NCBI RefSeq assembly: GCF_002201895.1
Contig: NZ_CP019436.1
Location: 1,357,522-1,421,521, forward strand
From: Methanopyrus sp. SNP6
GTDB taxonomy: Archaea > JAADCQ01 > Methanopyri > Methanopyrales > Methanopyraceae
Reading direction: 5' to 3'
Length of the DNA stretch: 64,000 bases
In this document: positions 1 through 9,347 of the stretch, piece after piece
Position numbering within the stretch: the stretch's first letter is position 1
Layout: each line of letters opens with the position of its first letter
Program-made: the position numbers and the translations under genes
Notes under the pieces: generated by a model
Seen by the model: only the letters and a program-made list of their open reading frames with translations
What the model was told of the DNA's origin: nothing
The model's database searches: none

Positions 1-261
1 CGGATCATCCGGGAGGTGATTGGGGAAACGGTGCGACGCTTCCGGCGGAAGTATCGTCAGACGGTGCGCCACGGGACGCTGGACAGCGCGCCGGATCTGG
101 ACGTGCTCCTGCTCGCGAAGGAATTGGACGCGGCCGTGGTGGCGAGTGACGAGGGTATCGAGCGGTGGGCCCGGGAGCTCGGGCTGCGTTTCATGCCCGC
201 GGGTTCGTTCCCAGATATGATCGAGGAATACCTGGAAATGTCGAAGGAGGTGGAAGGATGA
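1..261 (+). CDS. RNA ligase partner protein, PIN-like (C-terminal part)
   Basis: Only the last 86 codons are inside the window; the frame is open at the left edge. The segment [20 protein letters not shown] matches the conserved core of the archaeal RNA ligase partner family (UPF0278), a PIN-like fold encoded next to RNA ligase in many archaea. The acidic residues in [10 protein letters not shown] and in ASDEG correspond to PIN-type metal ligands. The stop overlaps the start of the following ThDP enzyme as ATGA, which implies translational coupling. Its biochemical role is not established. Family assignment is by recognition of the conserved C-terminus. Confidence 0.8.
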   Translation, partial: RIIREVIGETVRRFRRKYRQTVRHGTLDSAPDLDVLLLAKELDAAVVASDEGIERWARELGLRFMPAGSFPDMIEEYLEMSKEVEG

Positions 262-1694
262 TCTCGTTCCGGCTACGTCCGGTGTTCGGAGTGCCAGGGG
301 ACGACGTGGCCCGACCGTACCTGAGACTCGCGGAGAGTGACGAGCTGGTCCGGACCACGCGGGAGGACGCGGCCGTGTACGCGGCGATCGGGGCCGCCGA
401 GGTTTCGGGCGAGCCTGCGGCTGCCCTGGCGACTCGAGGCCCTGGGGTGGCGGTCGCGCTGGCGGGGCTGGCGTGCGCGCTGGCCGATCGCGTGCCCGTG
501 CTCTGCGCAACCGGGGAGATCACCGAACGCGGGTTCCAGTCGCTTGTACCCTCGATGGCGTCGGACGGCGCGGAACTCACGGTGACGGACGACCCGGGGG
601 AAGCCGCGCGGACCCTAGCCCGCTCGGAGCCTGTACTGTACGTCGATCCGGGATTCGACCCGGACGAAGTCTCCTCGGAGCTTGAGGGGATCGAACCCGC
701 CGAGCCGGATCCCGAGGACGTGGAGCGCGTCCGTGGGCTCCTGGAGGGCGAGCGCGTGGCGATCCTGGTGGGAAGGGGTTGTTACCGCGCGCAGTGCGGG
801 GAGCTAGTGGAGCGGTTATGTGGGATCCTGGAGGCGCCGGTCGTGGAGACTATGCGCGGCCGAGGCGTGGTACCTGAGTACCATCCTCGTAATGTCGGGG
901 TCGTGGGTCTCAGGGGCTGGGCGAACGACGTGATAGAGGAAGCCGACGTCGTGCTCGCACTGGGGGCCCGACTGTCGGAGCGGACGCGCGCGAACCTCGA
1001 CTGGCCCACCACGGTCGCGATAGGTTTCGAGGTGAAGGACGCGGACGAGGTCGTGGAGTGTGACGTGCGGGCCTTCGTGGAAGCGCTGCTCGAGGATCCT
1101 CCGAGGACGGAACCATGGGACCCGAAGCCGAGTGAGCCGCCGGGCTTCGACCTCGAGCTGTACCGGGTCGTGAAAGCCGCCCTGAAGGGCTGGATCGGAC
1201 CGGCTACGGTGGACTCGGGTCAGATTACCCCCACCGCGCTGTTGGCCGCTCGGGTTTCCTCCCCGTCCGAGGTGATCTACTCCGGGTCGTTCTGTCCTAT
1301 GGGGTTCGCGATCCCGGCTGCGCTAGGGGCTTCGGCCCGAGTCCCCGAGATGGTGCTCGCCCTGACCGGAGACGGAGGGTTCATGGCCTCCTTCCAGGAG
1401 CTGGAGACGGCGGTCAGGGAGGACCTCCAGATCGCGGTGCTCGTCACCCGCAATGGGGAGCTCGGGTTTACCCGGCAGGTGATGGAAGAAAAGGAAGGTA
1501 GGGCGGCCAAGATGGGGCTGGACGCCGACGTTCCGAGTATAGCCGAGTCCTTGGGCGTCGAGGTCGAAGTGATCGGGAAACCGGACCCCGATGAGGTGAA
1601 AAGAACCCTCAGGGACGTGGAGATGAGTGGAGAAACCACCGTGGTGGTCGTCGAGCTCCCGCACGAGGACGTCCCGATGCCAGGGTCGGGATGA
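258..1694 (+). CDS. thiamine diphosphate enzyme, acetolactate synthase large-subunit type
   Basis: A 478-residue ThDP-dependent enzyme of the IlvB/acetolactate synthase superfamily. Glu36 in [10 protein letters not shown] sits where the cofactor-activating glutamate lies, and the ThDP/Mg motif starts at GDGG (371-374) and closes at Asn399, the usual spacing. The order is PYR domain, central domain with GRG and GARL loops, then PP domain. It is shorter than a classic AHAS (about 560-600) and no regulatory subunit gene adjoins it, so acetolactate synthesis is not assured; it could be a decarboxylase or another carboligase. The ATG overlaps the upstream stop and is preceded by an AAGGAGGTGGAAGG ribosome site, so this start is preferred to longer frames. 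Confidence 0.8.
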   Translation: MISFRLRPVFGVPGDDVARPYLRLAESDELVRTTREDAAVYAAIGAAEVSGEPAAALATRGPGVAVALAGLACALADRVPVLCATGEITERGFQSLVPSMASDGAELTVTDDPGEAARTLARSEPVLYVDPGFDPDEVSSELEGIEPAEPDPEDVERVRGLLEGERVAILVGRGCYRAQCGELVERLCGILEAPVVETMRGRGVVPEYHPRNVGVVGLRGWANDVIEEADVVLALGARLSERTRANLDWPTTVAIGFEVKDADEVVECDVRAFVEALLEDPPRTEPWDPKPSEPPGFDLELYRVVKAALKGWIGPATVDSGQITPTALLAARVSSPSEVIYSGSFCPMGFAIPAALGASARVPEMVLALTGDGGFMASFQELETAVREDLQIAVLVTRNGELGFTRQVMEEKEGRAAKMGLDADVPSIAESLGVEVEVIGKPDPDEVKRTLRDVEMSGETTVVVVELPHEDVPMPGSG

Positions 1695-1810
1695 GGAGAA
1701 CCCCGGTCACCGAGTAGATGAGGAGGGACAGGCGCCCCGACCAGTCGGGACGACGCCCGGATCCGATCTTGGTCCTGACGATGATGAGTACGGGGCCCGT
1801 AAGGTGATCG

Positions 1811-2626
1811 ATGGTCGGACATCCGCCTGCCGAGTCGGGCGGTGGTCCGTTGCTCCGCCGCGGTAAGAGCGCCGAGGAGATCGCGACCTCGATCCTGCGG
1901 AAGGAAGGCTTCGAGGTCGTGGCTAGGAACTACCGGGTGGAGCTGGAGAACGAGCTGGTCGCTGAGATCGACATCGTGGCGGAGAAGGATGGGGAGCGGT
2001 ACGCCGTCGAGGTGAAGGCCGGAACGGTGGGCGTGGACGCGGTGAGGCAAGCGTACGTGGCGGCGGAGCTCACGGGTTATCGGCCGCTCGTGATGGGGAG
2101 GCGGGTACACCCGTCAGCGGAGGCGCTCGCGGACCACCTCGGGGTTGAGGTACGGGAGTTCTCCGAGTTCGTGGAGGTCGAGCCGGTGGACGAGCTGGGA
2201 GCGGTAGTGTCGGACTTACTTCAGGATAAGATGTTGGGACTACTCTCCGCCGCCTCGAACGTGTCGTGGGAGGATCTCTACGTAGCCTTCCAGGGCGACC
2301 TAAGGCGGGTTACGGAGCTGGTCCGGGTTCGGGACCGCTCCCAGGCCGAAGATCTGGTTGAGGCGCTGGCCTTCCTGAAGCTCATGGCCTCGGACACCGT
2401 GGGGGCCGTCAAAGGGGTCGAAGGGGACGAATTCCTGCTGGAGCTGGACCCCAGGGTGAGGGTCCCGGACGGTACGACGCTCGTCGTGTTGAACCGGTGG
2501 GGATCCCCGGCGTTCGTCGTCGCCGAGCCGGTGAGCGTAGGGACGCACCGGGCGAGGATGCGCTCGTGGGAGGGGGAAGTCGAGACGGGTGAGCGCGTGG
2601 TCTACCTGGGCGAGGTGGAGGGCTGA
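1811..2626 (+). CDS. RecB-family nuclease-like protein
   Basis: A 271-residue protein whose N-terminal third carries a PD-(D/E)xK nuclease core: Asp54 in AEIDIVAEKD and Glu67-Val-Lys69 in YAVEVKAG, with the preceding helix (KSAEEIATSILRKEGFEVV) typical of archaeal RecB-like nucleases. The middle looks helical, perhaps winged-helix, and the C-terminus (about 205-271) is beta-rich and might bind nucleic acid. It follows the ThDP gene after a 116-base gap. Its last 25 bases overlap tail to tail with the gene on the other strand. Substrate and pathway are unknown; a DNA repair or processing role is inference from the fold only. Confidence 0.65.
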   Translation: MVGHPPAESGGGPLLRRGKSAEEIATSILRKEGFEVVARNYRVELENELVAEIDIVAEKDGERYAVEVKAGTVGVDAVRQAYVAAELTGYRPLVMGRRVHPSAEALADHLGVEVREFSEFVEVEPVDELGAVVSDLLQDKMLGLLSAASNVSWEDLYVAFQGDLRRVTELVRVRDRSQAEDLVEALAFLKLMASDTVGAVKGVEGDEFLLELDPRVRVPDGTTLVVLNRWGSPAFVVAEPVSVGTHRARMRSWEGEVETGERVVYLGEVEG

Positions 2627-3636
2627 ACCGTGCCGAGTTGTCGGGCCCGCTTGAGGATGCTCTCGAGGGGCGGATCGTCCACCTCCTGAACCTCCTCCGG
2701 GCTCCCCAACTCCCACCTATCGGCGAGCTCGTCGAAGGCCGCCTCCGCGGCCCGCTGAGCGTCGCGGTTCCATCCCCAAGGCAGCGGGATCAGCACGGGG
2801 TACACACGCCCATCGTCGTACAACACGACGGCCGTGTCGTAGTGGTGACCGCACCAGGCTCCCTCCTCGAGTAGGACCCGGTGGAACGTGTCGTTGGCTT
2901 CGGCCGCCTCCAGCACCCCTTCGGGATCGGGATCCCGTAGGTAATCCCGCACTCCGCACCCGCTCTCGTTCTTCCACCACTCGAACCTGGGAAAATGGAG
3001 ATCAACCTCACGTAGGGCCGCCACCACATGACCTTTGTCGAAGCCCAGATCGAGGAGGGGTCGGTACTCGACGGCCTGTCCGTGGTGCGTGATCGCGTCG
3101 AGTCGGGCCCTGTGCGGGGCTTCGCCGAAGTTCGCGCCTCCGAGTATTACGGAATCCGGAAACGCCTGGGCCGCGACTTCGAACCGGAGCCGGCCGCAGA
3201 GCTGGCAGAGTTCGCGCTTGGATCCGACCGGAGGTGGCACGTCGAGGTGGTACAGGTAGACAGGGGTCTCATAGCGGCTGTCGAGTTCGGAGGCGACTAG
3301 ATACGCCCGCGCGTGGACGAGCTCGCGTGGCATCCCGGGATAGAATCCGACGGTGTAACAGACGAGCTCCACCCCGTACTCCTCGCAGGCTCGGGCGGCT
3401 GCCGCCGCACACAGGGTACTGTCCATACCCTCGAGTCCCACGCACACCCGGGCGGCTTCGGTCTCATAGAGTATTTCCCGGACCGCGTGGACTACCTCTC
3501 GGAACAGTCCTTCTTCGTGCCGTTGGTAGGGATACACAGCGTCCCACGCAGGGGCCTCCGTGACGGACGGGACCTCTCGGAGCAGCTCCAGGAGCTTCCG
3601 CTCCGGTTCGATCTCATAAACCTCGATCTCGGGCAT
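2602..3636 (-). CDS. PP-loop ATP pyrophosphatase-like protein
   Basis: A 344-residue protein resembling the adenine nucleotide alpha-hydrolase/N-type PP-loop family. VCVGLEGMDSTLCAAA (65-79) occupies the position of the SGGxDS phosphate-binding loop, with Gly-Leu-Glu replacing the usual Ser-Gly-Gly. A CxxC pair (Cys144, Cys147) precedes an ILGGANFGEAPHRARLDA segment typical of this fold. Such enzymes adenylate tRNA, sulfur carrier or amide substrates. The degenerate loop makes the exact activity uncertain, and it may have diverged from tRNA thiolation enzymes. It is transcribed divergently from sufC. The ATG follows GGGGCTCTCCCG, and an AATAAAG element about 25 bases upstream could be its TATA box. 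Confidence 0.6.
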   Translation of the reverse strand: MPEIEVYEIEPERKLLELLREVPSVTEAPAWDAVYPYQRHEEGLFREVVHAVREILYETEAARVCVGLEGMDSTLCAAAAARACEEYGVELVCYTVGFYPGMPRELVHARAYLVASELDSRYETPVYLYHLDVPPPVGSKRELCQLCGRLRFEVAAQAFPDSVILGGANFGEAPHRARLDAITHHGQAVEYRPLLDLGFDKGHVVAALREVDLHFPRFEWWKNESGCGVRDYLRDPDPEGVLEAAEANDTFHRVLLEEGAWCGHHYDTAVVLYDDGRVYPVLIPLPWGWNRDAQRAAEAAFDELADRWELGSPEEVQEVDDPPLESILKRARQLGTVQPSTSPR

Positions 3637-3858
3637 CGGGAGAGCCCCGGTGGATACCCTTTATTGTTCTACAATTTTCGACTGAGGAAGCGTAACTGTA
3701 AAGGTACGAGGCCCCCCTGTGCCCGGGTGTCGGCAGATGGTCTCATCCCACCTGGCCGGTCGGTCCGGCGGTGTCCCGGGCCGTTGGGCCGGGCCCTCAT
3801 CGGTGGCGCGAAGCGCTTCCTAGGGGCCCGGGTCGCGGGCGTACGGGGGCCTGAGACG
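3637..3858. promoter_or_regulatory. divergent intergenic region
   Basis: Some 220 bases lie between a PP-loop gene on the minus strand and sufC on the plus strand and must hold both promoters. A minus-strand AATAAAG near 3660 is placed for the PP-loop gene. I see no convincing TATA box for sufC. An open plus-strand frame crosses this region into sufC, but its residues do not look like a SufC N-terminus. Confidence 0.4.
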
Positions 3859-4572
3859 TTGGCTCTGCTCGAGGTTAAAGACCTGCGGGTGGAATCCAAG
3901 GACGGGACGGAGATCGTTCGAGGTGCCTCCCTGACTGTCGACGAGGGCGAGATCGTCGACCTGATCGGTCCCAACGGGTCGGGGAAGAGCACGCTGGCGA
4001 AGACCATCGTGGGATGCTCCGGGTACGAGGTAGTCGAAGGTGAGGTCCGGTTCAAGGGCCGGGATATCACCGACCTCCCAATGTACGAGCGGGCGAGGAT
4101 GGGACTGACGATGTCCTGGCAGGAGCCCGCGAGGTTCGAGGGCCTGACCGTGGGTGAATACCTGTCCGTCTGCACCGACGACGAGGACTGGGCGCGACGG
4201 TGTCTCCGGATCGTCGGCCTCGACCCTGAAGAATACTGGGATCGCGAGTGTGGTGAAAACCTGAGCGGGGGCGAGCGGAAGCGCGTCGAGCTGGCGGCGG
4301 TGATGGCGATGAGGCCGAACCTGGTGATCCTGGACGAGCCGGACGCGGGACTGGATATGTCGTCGATGGAGGATTTGGCGAAGGTCATCGAGACTATGAG
4401 GGAAGAAGGTTCCGCAGTGCTGTTGATCACGCACAACCGCGACTTGGCGGAGCAGGTCGGCGACAGGGCCTACCTGATGATGGACGGTAAGATCGTCGAT
4501 GAAGGAGACCCAAGGGACGTGGTGCTCAAGTGCCTGATGTGCGGGGGTGGCTTGGTGTGCGGGGCGGAGTGA
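3859..4572 (+). CDS. sufC: Fe-S cluster assembly ATPase SufC
   Basis: A 237-residue ABC ATPase with Walker A GPNGSGKST (37-45), signature LSGGERKR (135-142) and Walker B LVILDEPDAGLD (155-166), ending in a His-switch THNRD. The DAGLD and SGGERKR variants and the adjoining SufB/D gene identify it as SufC, which powers assembly of Fe-S clusters on a SufBC complex in the cytoplasm. The TTG start gives a standard N-terminus, MALLEVKDL. The C-terminus adds a short CLMCGGGLVC tail with three cysteines, not usual for SufC, possibly a metal site. Its stop overlaps the next start as GTGA. Confidence 0.88.
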   Translation: MALLEVKDLRVESKDGTEIVRGASLTVDEGEIVDLIGPNGSGKSTLAKTIVGCSGYEVVEGEVRFKGRDITDLPMYERARMGLTMSWQEPARFEGLTVGEYLSVCTDDEDWARRCLRIVGLDPEEYWDRECGENLSGGERKRVELAAVMAMRPNLVILDEPDAGLDMSSMEDLAKVIETMREEGSAVLLITHNRDLAEQVGDRAYLMMDGKIVDEGDPRDVVLKCLMCGGGLVCGAE

Positions 4573-5480
4573 GCCCCAAGGAGGTGTTCAAGCCCACAGG
4601 TTACCACGCGGGCCCGGACACGCCACGGATCGTGATCATCGAGAACAAGGTCGTGAACGTTCAGGGTGCGGAAGGCCTCGAGCTCAACGCCGAGGAGGAA
4701 GACGACACCGTCGTCGCCGAGCTCGTGGTGAAAGAGGGATACGAGTTCGACGAGCCCATCCACATGTGCGTGGGGGTCCCGTGGCCGGAGGGAGTCCAGC
4801 GAATCGTGACGAGGCTGATCGTGGAGCCCGAAGCGAAGATACGGCTGATGTCCCACTGTTCGTTCCCGAGGGCACGTGACGTCGTACATGAGATGGAAGC
4901 TGAGTTCGAGATCGGTGAGTGCGCGGACGTGAAGGTCACTGACGTACACTATCACGGGGAAGGAGGCGTACGGCTGAAGGCCGAGTACGACGTGTCCGTG
5001 GGACCCGAGGCGTCCTTCACGACCGAATTCAAGCTCACGGAAGGACGGGTCGGCGAGCTGGAGTGGGGGATGGACGCTCACGTCGAGGAGCGGGCTACTA
5101 TGGAGGGAGTTGCGAGACTAAGGGCCGTCGAGGAGGATCGCGTCCGGGCGGTGGAGAGCGTCCGGTTGATCGGGGAGGACGCGCGGACACTCCTGGACTT
5201 CAAGGCGGCCGCGATCAACGGCGCGTTCATCGAGCTGGTCGGTGAGATTTCAGGGGAGGCGGACGGCGCCCGCGGCCACGTCGAGTGCTCGGAGATCATT
5301 AAAGGGGGCGGAAAGGTCGTCAGTGTTCCCAAGCTGCGGGTAGTCCACCCCGGTGCCAGGTTGACGCACGAGGCCGCCCTCGGTACCGTGGAGAAGAAGG
5401 AAGTTGAGACCCTGATGTCCCGAGGTCTCTCGGAGGAAGAAGCCGTCGAACTACTCGTGAACGCGATGTTAAGGGGTTGA
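4569..5480 (+). CDS. sufB: SufB/SufD-family Fe-S assembly scaffold
   Basis: A 303-residue SufB/SufD-type protein, predicted to form the right-handed beta-helix scaffold that binds SufC. The C-terminal half shows the family pattern: repeated beta strands, then EIIKGGGKVVSVPKLRVVHP, THEAALGTV and a helical end SRGLSEEEAVELLVNAML. It is shorter than bacterial SufB (about 480) and is the only scaffold gene here, so it probably forms a minimal SufBC system typical of methanogens. The GTG start overlaps the sufC stop by four bases, showing coupled translation and co-expression. Whether it is closer to SufB or SufD cannot be settled by eye. Confidence 0.85.
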   Translation: MSPKEVFKPTGYHAGPDTPRIVIIENKVVNVQGAEGLELNAEEEDDTVVAELVVKEGYEFDEPIHMCVGVPWPEGVQRIVTRLIVEPEAKIRLMSHCSFPRARDVVHEMEAEFEIGECADVKVTDVHYHGEGGVRLKAEYDVSVGPEASFTTEFKLTEGRVGELEWGMDAHVEERATMEGVARLRAVEEDRVRAVESVRLIGEDARTLLDFKAAAINGAFIELVGEISGEADGARGHVECSEIIKGGGKVVSVPKLRVVHPGARLTHEAALGTVEKKEVETLMSRGLSEEEAVELLVNAMLRG

Positions 5481-5485
5481 TCGTC

Positions 5486-6145
5486 GTGGCCGTCGAGAAA
5501 GGTGACTTCGTAAAGATCCACTACACTGGACGCATGAGGGACTCCGACGAGGTGATCGACACCACGCGGAAGGAGGTCGCGGAGGAGCACGGTCTGAACG
5601 TCAAGCCCGGTCCGGTGGTGATCGTGGTCGGGGCCGGGATGGTGTGGGAACCAGTCGAGGAGGCGCTGATGGGCTCGGAACCGGGGGACGAGCTGGAGGT
5701 CGAGGTACCTCCGGAGAAGGCCTTCGGAGAGCGTGACCCTTCGCTGGTCCGGACGTACCGTAAGTCCGAGTTCGAAGGGAGTGTGAAGCCCGGGGACACC
5801 GTCGTGAGTCCCGACGGTCGGCGCGGTCGCGTGCTCAGCGTCGACGGTGGACGGGTAAGGGTCGACTTCAATCACCCGCTGGCGGGCAAAACGCTGACCT
5901 ACGAGGTGGAGGTTGTAGACGTACTGAAGGACACGATGGAGCGGGCTGAGGGCCTGCTGGAGACGATGGTACCGTCCGTCGACGCGGAGCTGGAGCTGGA
6001 CGGTAACACACTGCGAGTCAGGGTAGAGGGCGGCGACACCGCCAGCCCGGCGTGGGCACGGGCGAAGCAGAGGTTCGCGAAGTTGATGATGGAATACGAC
6101 GACGCCGTGGAAGAGGTTGTGTTCGAGGAACGTTTCACTGAATGA
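5486..6145 (+). CDS. FKBP-type peptidyl-prolyl cis-trans isomerase
   Basis: A 219-residue archaeal long-type FKBP (SlyD-like). It opens with [11 protein letters not shown], the FKBP first strand, followed by an insert-in-flap chaperone domain (about 85-135, [20 protein letters not shown]) and a return to the FKBP core at [20 protein letters not shown]-terminal 70-residue alpha/beta extension, typical of methanogen homologs, has no clear function. It catalyses proline isomerisation and probably holds nascent proteins in the cytoplasm. The GTG start is preferred to an upstream TTG because GGGGTTGATC lies at the right distance. The gene ends 11 bases inside the converging egsA. Confidence 0.88.
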   Translation: MAVEKGDFVKIHYTGRMRDSDEVIDTTRKEVAEEHGLNVKPGPVVIVVGAGMVWEPVEEALMGSEPGDELEVEVPPEKAFGERDPSLVRTYRKSEFEGSVKPGDTVVSPDGRRGRVLSVDGGRVRVDFNHPLAGKTLTYEVEVVDVLKDTMERAEGLLETMVPSVDAELELDGNTLRVRVEGGDTASPAWARAKQRFAKLMMEYDDAVEEVVFEERFTE

Positions 6146-7196
6146 CGCCCGTATCCTCGGCCGCCCTCTCCGCAGCCTTTCGCGTTAGCCCTTTATCCCC
6201 TAAGATGGTGTACCGGTTCGGACGTATCTCGTGCGCCATGCAGAGCGCCTCGATGATCTCCTCGTCGCTCACCCCTAGGTCCTCGGCCGTGGTGGGCGCG
6301 CCCGCCGTTTCGAGCGTCTCACGGATTTCCCGCCAGTTGCCCCCGTGGAGGTACTCCATGATGATGGTGCCGACACCGCACTGCTCGCCGTGAAGTGCCG
6401 GACGTTCCGCTATCACGTCCAGGGCATGGCTGAAGAGGTGCTCCGACCCACTGCACGGTCTAGAGGAGCCCGCGATACTCATAGCCACCCCGCCGCTGAT
6501 GAGCGCCTGAACCAGCTTCTTGATGCCTTCCGGTAGGAGATTACCGATAGGCTTCGCGTTCTTCATCACGATCCGGGCCGCCATCAGCGATAGGGAAGAC
6601 GCGTACTCGCTGTAGGGCTCGTTCCTGAGCCGGTGCGCCAGTCGCCAGTCCTTTACAGCCGTCACGTTGGAGACGACATCCCCGACCCCGGCGCGGATGA
6701 GGCGCTCCGGGGCCTTTCGGATGACTTCTATGTCCGCCAGGATGGCCAGGGGTGCCTGGGCGGGCTCGGAGTACGGTCGTCCCTTCCGTCGGATGGAGGC
6801 GAACGGTGACGCGATACCATCGTGGGAAGCGGAAGTGGGAACGCTGATGAACGGGATATCCCGACGGTACGATGCTACCTTCGCCACGTCGATGACCTTA
6901 CCGCCGCCCACCGCGGCCACCACGTCCGCGTCGATCTCGTCCAGCGCCTCCAAAGCTTTTTTCACGTCGTCCCCGGTCGACCCCTCGACGATCACCGGTG
7001 ATGTTTGGTACCCGGCTTCCTCGAGGTAGTCGACGACCTCGTTCCCCGCGATCTTCATGGTAGTTCGTCCGGAGAACACCGCGACGACTCCGTTCGGTAT
7101 TCCGACGCTACGTAGGACCTTCGGAACTTCGGGGAGTACGTTCGAACCCACGACGACCTCTCTCGGGAGCTGCATGCGTTTCTTGGGAACGCTCAA
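6135..7196 (-). CDS. egsA: sn-glycerol-1-phosphate dehydrogenase
   Basis: A 353-residue enzyme that reduces dihydroxyacetone phosphate to sn-glycerol-1-phosphate, the stereospecific first step of archaeal membrane lipids. The NAD(P) loop [12 protein letters not shown] (95-106) and metal/substrate motifs [24 protein letters not shown] and [10 protein letters not shown] are those of the archaeal EgsA family; the two histidines in the last motifs and the Asp in SHDG are the expected zinc ligands. Length is normal. A TTG start ([11 protein letters not shown]) is used; an internal ATG seven codons on is the alternative. It is a single gene, convergent with FKBP and divergent from proS. Confidence 0.95.
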   Translation of the reverse strand: MSVPKKRMQLPREVVVGSNVLPEVPKVLRSVGIPNGVVAVFSGRTTMKIAGNEVVDYLEEAGYQTSPVIVEGSTGDDVKKALEALDEIDADVVAAVGGGKVIDVAKVASYRRDIPFISVPTSASHDGIASPFASIRRKGRPYSEPAQAPLAILADIEVIRKAPERLIRAGVGDVVSNVTAVKDWRLAHRLRNEPYSEYASSLSLMAARIVMKNAKPIGNLLPEGIKKLVQALISGGVAMSIAGSSRPCSGSEHLFSHALDVIAERPALHGEQCGVGTIIMEYLHGGNWREIRETLETAGAPTTAEDLGVSDEEIIEALCMAHEIRPNRYTILGDKGLTRKAAERAAEDTGVIQ

Positions 7197-7225
7197 CTTC
7201 CGTCGACCCCCAGAGGGGTGATCGA

Positions 7226-8629
7226 TTGGAGTTCTCGGAGTGGTACGCGGAGGTCCTGCGCAGCGCGGAGATAATGGACGTGAGGTACCCCGTTAAGGGT
7301 ATGTACGTGTGGTTACCATACGGGTTCGAGATCCGACAACGGGTAGTCGAGAAGCTGAGGCGAAAGCTGAGGGAGACCGGGCACGAGGAGGTGCTGTTCC
7401 CGACGCTGATTCCGGAGACCCAGCTGAAGAAGGAATCCGAGCACATAGCAGGGTTCGAGGACGAGGTGTACTGGGTGACTCACGGGGGACTCAAAGAACT
7501 CGACGAGAAGCTGGCGCTGCGACCGACCAGCGAGACCGCGATCTACCCGATGTTCGCGCTGTGGATCAGGTCGCACGCCGACCTACCGCTTAAGATATTC
7601 CAGGTCGTGAACACCTTCCGGTATGAGACAAAGCACACCCGACCGCTGATCCGGATGCGGGAGATCACCACGTTCAAGGAGGCTCACACTGCCCACGCGA
7701 CCGAGGAAGAGGCGGAGGAGCAGGTCAAGGAGGCGGTGGAAATATACTCGTCGTTCTTCGATGAGCTCGGGATTCCGTACATCGCGTCGGTGCGGCCGGA
7801 GTGGGACAAGTTCCCGGGCGCCGAGTACACAGTGGCCTTCGACACGCTGATGCCGGACGGTCGGACGCTGCAGATCGGTACCGTCCACATGCTCGGTCAA
7901 AACTTCGCGAAGACATTCGAGGTCACCTACGAGACGGAGGAAGGCGACCAGGAGTACGTGTACATGACCTGCTACGGTATATCGGACCGAGTGGTGGCCT
8001 CGATGATAGCCATACACGGGGACGAGCGTGGCCTGGTGCTGCCGCCGGACGTGGCACCGTATCAGGTAGTAGTGGTCCCTATCCTGAAGAAGGGAGTTCG
8101 GCGGAAGATCCTGGAACGTGCTGTGGAGGTCGAGGAGATGTTGCGGGAGGAGGAAGTCCGGGTCAAGGTAGACGACCGCGACATGAGTCCGGGACGTAAG
8201 TTCCACTACTGGGAGCTGAAGGGTGTCCCGTTGCGTATCGAGCTCGGAGCCCGGGAACTCAAGGAGGGGACCGCGGTAGTCTTCCGTAGGGACGAGCTCG
8301 ATCGTGAGACGTACGCGTTCGAAGAACTGCCCGAGGTCGTTCCCGATCTGATGGAGGAGATCGCGATGAGGCTGCGGAAGCGGGCCCGCGAGAAGTTCGA
8401 AAATGGTATATTCCGAACGGACTCCCCTGAGGAGGCACGAAGACTGGTTGGTAAGGGGATCGTCGAGACCGGTTGGTGTGGTTCCAAGCGCTGTGGTATG
8501 CGTATGGAGGAGGAATTCGGTGGAGACGTTCTCGGTACTCCATACCCCGAAGAAGACACCGAATTCGAAAGGTGTCCGATCTGTGGTGAAACAGCCGAGT
8601 ACACCGTCCGTATCGCGAAAACGTACTGA
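7226..8629 (+). CDS. proS: prolyl-tRNA synthetase, archaeal type
   Basis: A 467-residue class II synthetase. Motif 2 lies around [22 protein letters not shown] and motif 3 near [17 protein letters not shown] within the anticodon-binding half, with TSETAIYPM at the active site. The zinc-binding-like C-terminal domain contains CGSKRCG and [18 protein letters not shown]; the terminal Tyr is a hallmark of archaeal/eukaryal ProRS. The TTG start stands five bases after AGGGGTG. Methanogens of this group lack a canonical CysRS, and an older dual-specificity proposal for ProRS has been superseded by the SepRS route, so no Cys activity is assigned. Confidence 0.95.
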   Translation: MEFSEWYAEVLRSAEIMDVRYPVKGMYVWLPYGFEIRQRVVEKLRRKLRETGHEEVLFPTLIPETQLKKESEHIAGFEDEVYWVTHGGLKELDEKLALRPTSETAIYPMFALWIRSHADLPLKIFQVVNTFRYETKHTRPLIRMREITTFKEAHTAHATEEEAEEQVKEAVEIYSSFFDELGIPYIASVRPEWDKFPGAEYTVAFDTLMPDGRTLQIGTVHMLGQNFAKTFEVTYETEEGDQEYVYMTCYGISDRVVASMIAIHGDERGLVLPPDVAPYQVVVVPILKKGVRRKILERAVEVEEMLREEEVRVKVDDRDMSPGRKFHYWELKGVPLRIELGARELKEGTAVVFRRDELDRETYAFEELPEVVPDLMEEIAMRLRKRAREKFENGIFRTDSPEEARRLVGKGIVETGWCGSKRCGMRMEEEFGGDVLGTPYPEEDTEFERCPICGETAEYTVRIAKTY

Positions 8630-8654
8630 AACTGGGATCAGGGGTTGTCTGGTT

Positions 8655-9305
8655 TTGCAGTTGAGTGACGTGATGAAGGAGCTGGACCAGCTCACCAAGG
8701 GAACCACGACAGTCGGCGTATTGGCCGATAAAGGAGTCGTGTTGGCCGCCGACCGGCGAGCCGTAATGGGCAACCTGATCGCGGGCAAGCAGGTGAAGAA
8801 GATCTTCCGCATCCACGACTACATCGGCGTGACCACGGCCGGCTCGGTGGCCGACGCCCAGAAAATAGTCGACCTCATGCGGGCGGAGGCCAGACTGTAC
8901 GAGCTGAGGCATAACCGGACGATCAGCGCCAGAGCGCTGGCTAACATGACCTCGCACGTACTGCACTCAAGCCTCAAGGCGTTTCGCCCGTACCTCGTGC
9001 AGCTGATCGTCGGCGGGTTCAACGACGACGACCCGACGCTGTACAACCTGGACCCCAGCGGATCTATCATCGAGGAGGACTATACGGCCACGGGTTCCGG
9101 CTCTCCGACGGCCTACGGTGTGCTCGAGGCCGAGTACGAGGAAAGGATGTCTTTGGACGACGCGATCGAGGTAGCAGTCCGTGCCGTGAAATCCGCGCTC
9201 GAACGTGATACTGGCACCGGTGAGGGGGTGACTGTGGTAACCATCACCCGGGAGGAGGGGTACCGAGAGTTACCAGAAGAGGAGGTGGAGAAGCTCCTCT
9301 CGTAA
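8655..9305 (+). CDS. psmB: proteasome beta subunit
   Basis: A 216-residue Ntn-hydrolase. The catalytic threonine is the first Thr after Gly16 in TKGTTTVGVLADKGVV, so a 16-residue propeptide would be removed autocatalytically. AADRRA, GKQVKKIF and GSGSPTAYGVLE are the conserved 20S beta segments, including the lysine equivalent to Lys33 and the SGS loop. It assembles with alpha rings into the archaeal 20S core. Possible starts are the TTG used here, ten bases after AGGGG, or the in-frame GTG and ATG five and six codons downstream; the mature protein is the same. It lies 25 bases after proS. Confidence 0.93.
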   Translation: MQLSDVMKELDQLTKGTTTVGVLADKGVVLAADRRAVMGNLIAGKQVKKIFRIHDYIGVTTAGSVADAQKIVDLMRAEARLYELRHNRTISARALANMTSHVLHSSLKAFRPYLVQLIVGGFNDDDPTLYNLDPSGSIIEEDYTATGSGSPTAYGVLEAEYEERMSLDDAIEVAVRAVKSALERDTGTGEGVTVVTITREEGYRELPEEEVEKLLS

Positions 9306-9347
9306 TCCTCATCCTCTCCCTCGGGCAATCGAGCCCGGTGATCACCG

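Noticed and set aside
3313..3858. N-terminal extension of the SufC frame
   Set aside because: The upstream codons lie opposite a real gene and give no SufC-like sequence; the TTG at 3859 gives the normal N-terminus.
7583..8812. Long minus-strand frame opposite proS and the psmB start
   Set aside because: Shadow of two well-conserved genes; low-complexity His/Arg/Leu content and no ribosome site.
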